From NCBI RefSeq assembly GCF_900115845.1, contig NZ_FOXX01000012.1:1-64000 (forward strand): DNA of 64,000 nt, written 5' to 3'. Source of the DNA: Priestia endophytica DSM 13796 (lineage in GTDB: Bacteria > Bacillota > Bacilli > Bacillales > Bacillaceae_H). Position 1 is the first letter of the stretch; every line of letters starts with the position of its first letter. Below the pieces are notes generated by a model that was not told where the DNA came from, searched no databases, and was given only the letters and a program-made list of their open reading frames with translations. The position numbers were made by a program, and so were the translations under genes. Below are positions 60,497-64,000 of the stretch, piece after piece.

Positions 60497-61708
60497 TTGA
60501 AAAAGGGAAATCAAGAATCAAAAATCCCCTATGAGTGGGATCAATTACCAGAGGCTAGAACCCCTGTTTTTATTTGGATCATATTAACTCACATAGCGAC
60601 AATTACTCTTCAGACTGTAAGTGAACCATTACTATTAAATAGCTTAATATTTACAGTTTTAATTATCATTCATTTCTTGTTATATTCTTTTATTGGAAAA
60701 GTGAAATGGATGAAACCATGGATATATATTGTTATTCAAGGGGGAATCATTTTACTTTGCGGTTTTACAATGCCTCATGGATTTCCAGCTACCTTTGTTG
60801 GTTTGTATACTCTTTTGATAGGACAGAGTGTAGGGCTTTATTATCGAGCAAGCAAAGTATTCATGGTTTCGATATTTTCTATTTTATCCATGTCTTTCAT
60901 GACCGTCTTGTTGGAACAGAGCCATGCCTTATTTACATATTTAATTATTATGATTCCTATGACTGTTAGTGTTGTTGGATATTCTGTTATGCTTTTTAGA
61001 CAAGTTTATGCAAAAAGAGAACTTGAAGCATCTCTAAGAGAATTAGAAATGGCTCACGAAGAAGTGGAACAGCTTACAATTGCAAATGAACGTCAGCGCA
61101 TGGCCCGGGATCTTCATGACACATTAGCGCAAGGATTAGCAGGACTTATTATGCAGCTCGAGGCAATCAATGCTCACCTTAATAGCGGTAATATTAAGCG
61201 AGGTCAAGAAGTTGTTCACCAAGCAATGGGACGAGTAAGAGAGGCTTTGGCAGATGCAAGAAGTGCAATTGATGACCTTCGTTCACATGGTAGTGAAAAA
61301 AGAAATTTAACAGAAAGCATCTGTGATGAAGTCAATCGCTTTAGAGAAGCAACAGGCGTTCCTTGTGAGCTTCAAATACCATCTATTCTTTCTCTTCCAA
61401 CTCTTTTGACAGAGCACTGTCATCATATAGTTAGTGAGTCATTGATAAATATTGCTCGTCACGCGAGAGCAGAGTGTGTTTCAGTGAAAGTGGAAAAAGG
61501 AGCAGACAATATTCTATACTTAGAAATAAGAGATGATGGTACAGGATTTATGCAAGAGGAAATCAATAACAAAACAGGTCACTATGGTTTACTTGGTATG
61601 AGAGAGAGAGTTCGCATATTGAAAGGGGAGCTTATCATTCAAAGTCAACCACAAAAAGGAACTGTTATTAAAATAGAGATACCGATAGGAACAGGAGAAT
61701 TACGGTGA
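60497..61708 (+). CDS. ydfH: Sensor histidine kinase YdfH (NarL-type)
   Basis: 403 residues. Five or six N-terminal membrane spans (to about residue 170) are followed by a coiled coil, a HisKA_3 domain with ERQRMARDLHDTLAQGLAGL, and an ATPase with SESLINIARHARA and DDGTGF and GLLGMRERV. It starts at TTG with GAAAAAGGTG upstream. The order kinase-regulator-MMPL transporter equals B. subtilis ydfHIJ (YdfH 407 residues). The signal is not known. Confidence 0.88.
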   Translation: MKKGNQESKIPYEWDQLPEARTPVFIWIILTHIATITLQTVSEPLLLNSLIFTVLIIIHFLLYSFIGKVKWMKPWIYIVIQGGIILLCGFTMPHGFPATFVGLYTLLIGQSVGLYYRASKVFMVSIFSILSMSFMTVLLEQSHALFTYLIIMIPMTVSVVGYSVMLFRQVYAKRELEASLRELEMAHEEVEQLTIANERQRMARDLHDTLAQGLAGLIMQLEAINAHLNSGNIKRGQEVVHQAMGRVREALADARSAIDDLRSHGSEKRNLTESICDEVNRFREATGVPCELQIPSILSLPTLLTEHCHHIVSESLINIARHARAECVSVKVEKGADNILYLEIRDDGTGFMQEEINNKTGHYGLLGMRERVRILKGELIIQSQPQKGTVIKIEIPIGTGELR

Positions 61709-62340
61709 AACATAAAATATTAATTGTTGATGATCACTTTGTTGTAAGAGAAGGATTGAAACTCATCCTTGAAACAAATGAAGAGTATGAAGTGATTGGT
61801 GAAGCTGAAGACGGAAGCAAAGCTCTTGAACTTGTGGATGAAGTGAATCCAGATGTAATCTTGATGGATTTAAACATGCCAAAGGTGAGTGGACTAGAAG
61901 CTATTCGAGAGCTAAATAAGCGACAATCAACAGTCCCTATTATCATTTTAACTACCTATAATGAAGATGAGTTAATGATGCAAGGATTATCATTAGGTGC
62001 GAAGGGTTACTTGCTTAAGGATACAACGCGTGAAAATCTGTTTCGAACAATTGAGTCTGCTTTAGGAGGAGAGACGCTACTACAACCAGAGATTACAACA
62101 AGAATATTCTCTTCTAACCATACTCCGTCTTTTTCTGAGCAGTCTATCTTAACACAAAGAGAGCTAGACGTTCTCAAACGTGTAGCTGATGGTAAAACAA
62201 GTAAAGCAATTGCTTTATATCTTAATATTTCAGAACGAACAGTAAAGTCCTATCTTACAAATATCTATACAAAACTCGATGTTACTTCAAGGTCACAAGC
62301 TGTAGCTGTTGCGATTGAGAAAGGTCTTCTTCATCGTTAA
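61705..62340 (+). CDS. ydfI: Response regulator YdfI (NarL/FixJ type)
   Basis: 211 residues. The receiver domain has DDH at 9-11 and Asp55 (LMDLNMPKVSG), then a LuxR-type helix-turn-helix (LTQRELDVLKRVADGKTSKAIALYLNIS...VKSYL). Its GTG start overlaps the kinase stop by four bases. In B. subtilis YdfI activates ydfJ from tandem 12-mers, and matching boxes lie just downstream here. Confidence 0.92.
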   Translation: MKHKILIVDDHFVVREGLKLILETNEEYEVIGEAEDGSKALELVDEVNPDVILMDLNMPKVSGLEAIRELNKRQSTVPIIILTTYNEDELMMQGLSLGAKGYLLKDTTRENLFRTIESALGGETLLQPEITTRIFSSNHTPSFSEQSILTQRELDVLKRVADGKTSKAIALYLNISERTVKSYLTNIYTKLDVTSRSQAVAVAIEKGLLHR

Positions 62341-62351
62341 ATAAGAAATTT

Positions 62352-62392
62352 GCCCAAACGTACATAGGGGGATGCCCTTATGTACGTTTTTT
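62352..62392 (+). promoter_or_regulatory. Tandem YdfI boxes overlapping a terminator hairpin
   Basis: GCCCAAACGTAC (62352-62363) matches the YdfI box GCCCRAAYGTAC fully, and GCCCTTATGTAC (62374-62385) matches 10 of 12; the repeat period is 22. The same bases form a terminator-like hairpin, AAACGTACATAGGGG (62356-62370) with CCCTTATGTACGTTT (62375-62389), followed by T residues. The element is thus both the ydfI transcript end and the likely ydfJ operator. Confidence 0.75.
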
Positions 62393-62479
62393 GTTTTCTC
62401 ATTCTACATTAGGATAAGAAAGTATGAGGAAAAAGGTTGTAAAAAGAGATTAGTTTCTAAAGGATGAAAGGAGATTTAC

Positions 62480-64000
62480 ATGGCAAATTATCTTTATAAG
62501 CTTGGTGATTGGACTTACCGAAAGCGTAAGAGAGTTGTTGTAGGATGGCTCGCTATTTTAATAGTGATTGCCCTAGCAGTAGTGAGTTTAGGAATGAAGT
62601 TTAATGACGATATGTCTATTCCAGGTACACCTTCTGAAGAAGCGATGAATGTTTTAAATAAAGAGTTCTCTCAAAGTGGAGAAAAAGGTGGTCAGGTAAG
62701 ACTCATTTTTAAAGCAAAAGATGGTGAAACATTAGCTTCACCCTCAACAAAAAGAATTATTGAATCTACTCTTAAACAGGCTACGAAGGACTCAGCCGTA
62801 AAAGAGATAGCAAGACCTTATCAAACTGGTACAATTAGTGAAAATGAAAAAATTGGCTATGCTGATATTACGTATAAAGTAGAAGCTAATAAAGTAACAG
62901 AGAATTCGAAAGAGAAGGTTAAAGAAATTGCAGAAACAGCTCGTGACAAAGGTCTTCAAACAGAATTAGCTGGTTCTGTTGCTTTTTCAGAGATTGAAGT
63001 AGGAGGAGCTTCTGAAGGTATTGGAATTATGATTGCATATGGTGTTTTAGCCTTCACGTTTGCTTCATTTCTTGCAGCAGGCTTACCGATCATTACCTCT
63101 ATAGTTGGGCTTGGTGCTGGAATTTTAACAGTCCTCTTTACAACAAATTTTATGAATGTACAGTCAGTTAGCTTATCTTTAGCTGTTATGATTGGATTGG
63201 CTGTTGGAATTGATTATGCCTTATTCATTATGTCAAGGCACCGACAGTATTTAGCGGAAGGATTTAGTATTAGAGAATCCATTGCTCGTGCTACAGCTAC
63301 AGCAGGAAGTGCAGTCGTTTTTGCAGGAGTGACCGTTATTATTGCTCTGTGTGGCTTATCGATTGTAGGAGTGCCGTTTTTAACAACGATGGGAATAGCA
63401 GCGGCTATCACTGTATTTGCTGTTTTGCTTATTGCTATTACACTTGTTCCAGCAGTAATTAGTATAGCAGGAAACCGGATTAGTCCCGCTCGGAGAAATC
63501 GACTATTCTCGAAATGGAACAATGGGGATAAACAGAATAAAGAAGCGAATAGATGGGGGAGATTTATTGCTAGATTCCCTATCCAGATTGCTCTAGTATG
63601 TGTTGTTCTTACAGGGATTATAAGTTACCCTGCTCTTCATATGGAACTTGGTCTCCCTGATAATGGAATGAAATCTGAAGATACAACAGAGCGACGCGGC
63701 TATGATTTAATGGCAGAAGGTTTTGGCGCAGGCGTGAACGGTCCGCTTGTCGTAATTATGGATGCTTCTAAAAGTAATCAGGCCAACCAAGCTTTTAGTG
63801 AAGGTATAAAAGAACTTGGGGAGTTAAAAAATATTGCAACCATTACTCCGCCAATGCCAAATAAATCTGGTGACTATGCATTACTTAATATAACACCGAA
63901 AACAGGACCAAATGACACTAAAACAAAAGATTTAGTACATGCTTTACGTGATAAATCAGATGAGCTGAAAAAGCAGCATAACCTAGAATTGATGGTAACT
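62480..64000 (+). CDS. ydfJ: MMPL/RND-family transporter YdfJ (3' truncated by window)
   Basis: The first 507 residues are present and run off the right edge without a stop (B. subtilis YdfJ is 724). The first span is near residues 20-40, followed by a large extracellular domain, then spans including IGIMIAYGVLAFTFASFLA and the family motif IGLAVGIDYALFIMSRHRQYL. A second extracellular domain begins near residue 380. MMPL proteins export lipids or hydrophobic compounds. ATG 62480 follows GAAAGGAG. It is probably induced by YdfHI. Confidence 0.9.
   Translation, partial: MANYLYKLGDWTYRKRKRVVVGWLAILIVIALAVVSLGMKFNDDMSIPGTPSEEAMNVLNKEFSQSGEKGGQVRLIFKAKDGETLASPSTKRIIESTLKQATKDSAVKEIARPYQTGTISENEKIGYADITYKVEANKVTENSKEKVKEIAETARDKGLQTELAGSVAFSEIEVGGASEGIGIMIAYGVLAFTFASFLAAGLPIITSIVGLGAGILTVLFTTNFMNVQSVSLSLAVMIGLAVGIDYALFIMSRHRQYLAEGFSIRESIARATATAGSAVVFAGVTVIIALCGLSIVGVPFLTTMGIAAAITVFAVLLIAITLVPAVISIAGNRISPARRNRLFSKWNNGDKQNKEANRWGRFIARFPIQIALVCVVLTGIISYPALHMELGLPDNGMKSEDTTERRGYDLMAEGFGAGVNGPLVVIMDASKSNQANQAFSEGIKELGELKNIATITPPMPNKSGDYALLNITPKTGPNDTKTKDLVHALRDKSDELKKQHNLELMVT

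Overview
This window is the replication-origin region of a low-GC, endospore-forming Bacillaceae chromosome, given in the reverse of the usual orientation. The evidence is the conserved order gyrA-gyrB-recF-yaaA-dnaN-dnaA-oriC-rpmH-rnpA-spoIIIJ-mnmE-mnmG-rsmG-noc-soj-spo0J, followed by the rpsF-ssb-rpsR, gdpP-rplI-dnaC-purA and walRKHIJ-htrC-rlmH blocks and sporulation-linked genes (spoIIIJ, spo0J, yyaC). The 16S fragment is Bacillaceae-like, but I could not assign a genus from it.

Layout. Positions 1-10.4 kb (minus strand, transcribed away from oriC): 5' end of a 16S rRNA with tandem rrn promoters, a degenerate HD-GYP protein, gyrA, gyrB, recF, yaaA, dnaN and dnaA. oriC is bipartite: one DnaA-box cluster upstream of dnaA (about 10.5-10.85 kb), and a second between dnaA and dnaN (about 8.9-9.06 kb) that includes a DnaA-trio unwinding element. 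Positions 11-42 kb (plus strand apart from yyaC) hold housekeeping genes: ribosomal proteins, YidC/SpoIIIJ, tRNA modification, chromosome segregation, single-strand binding protein, c-di-AMP phosphodiesterase, replicative helicase, adenylosuccinate synthase, three tRNAs, the WalRK cell-wall regulon core, and RlmH. Two genes often found in this order are absent: jag/khpB after spoIIIJ, and remB between recF and gyrB.

Positions 42-64 kb are accessory. Immediately after rlmH is a roughly 4.2-kb segment bounded by a 14-bp direct repeat of the rlmH 3' end, an SCC-like arrangement without a recombinase in the window. It carries a YpdA/YpdB-type two-component system and its likely target, a YhjX-type transporter, as one regulatory cassette. 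Next come ahpF/ahpC with PerR-like boxes, a glycine riboswitch driving a CycA-type permease, a broken phnA/yjdM, an inositol-type gene pair with an AraC regulator that appears to lack a standard start codon, an alpha/beta hydrolase, a short-chain dehydrogenase, a CdaR-GntP-glycerate kinase locus, and a ydfH-ydfI-ydfJ system with recognisable YdfI operators. ydfJ runs off the right edge.

Several cis elements tie the region together: DnaA boxes at oriC, in front of mnmE and around rlmH; a near-perfect parS and a Noc-site-like sequence inside walK; and three cre-like sites in front of carbon-uptake genes. All calls are from reading the sequence; no database search was run.
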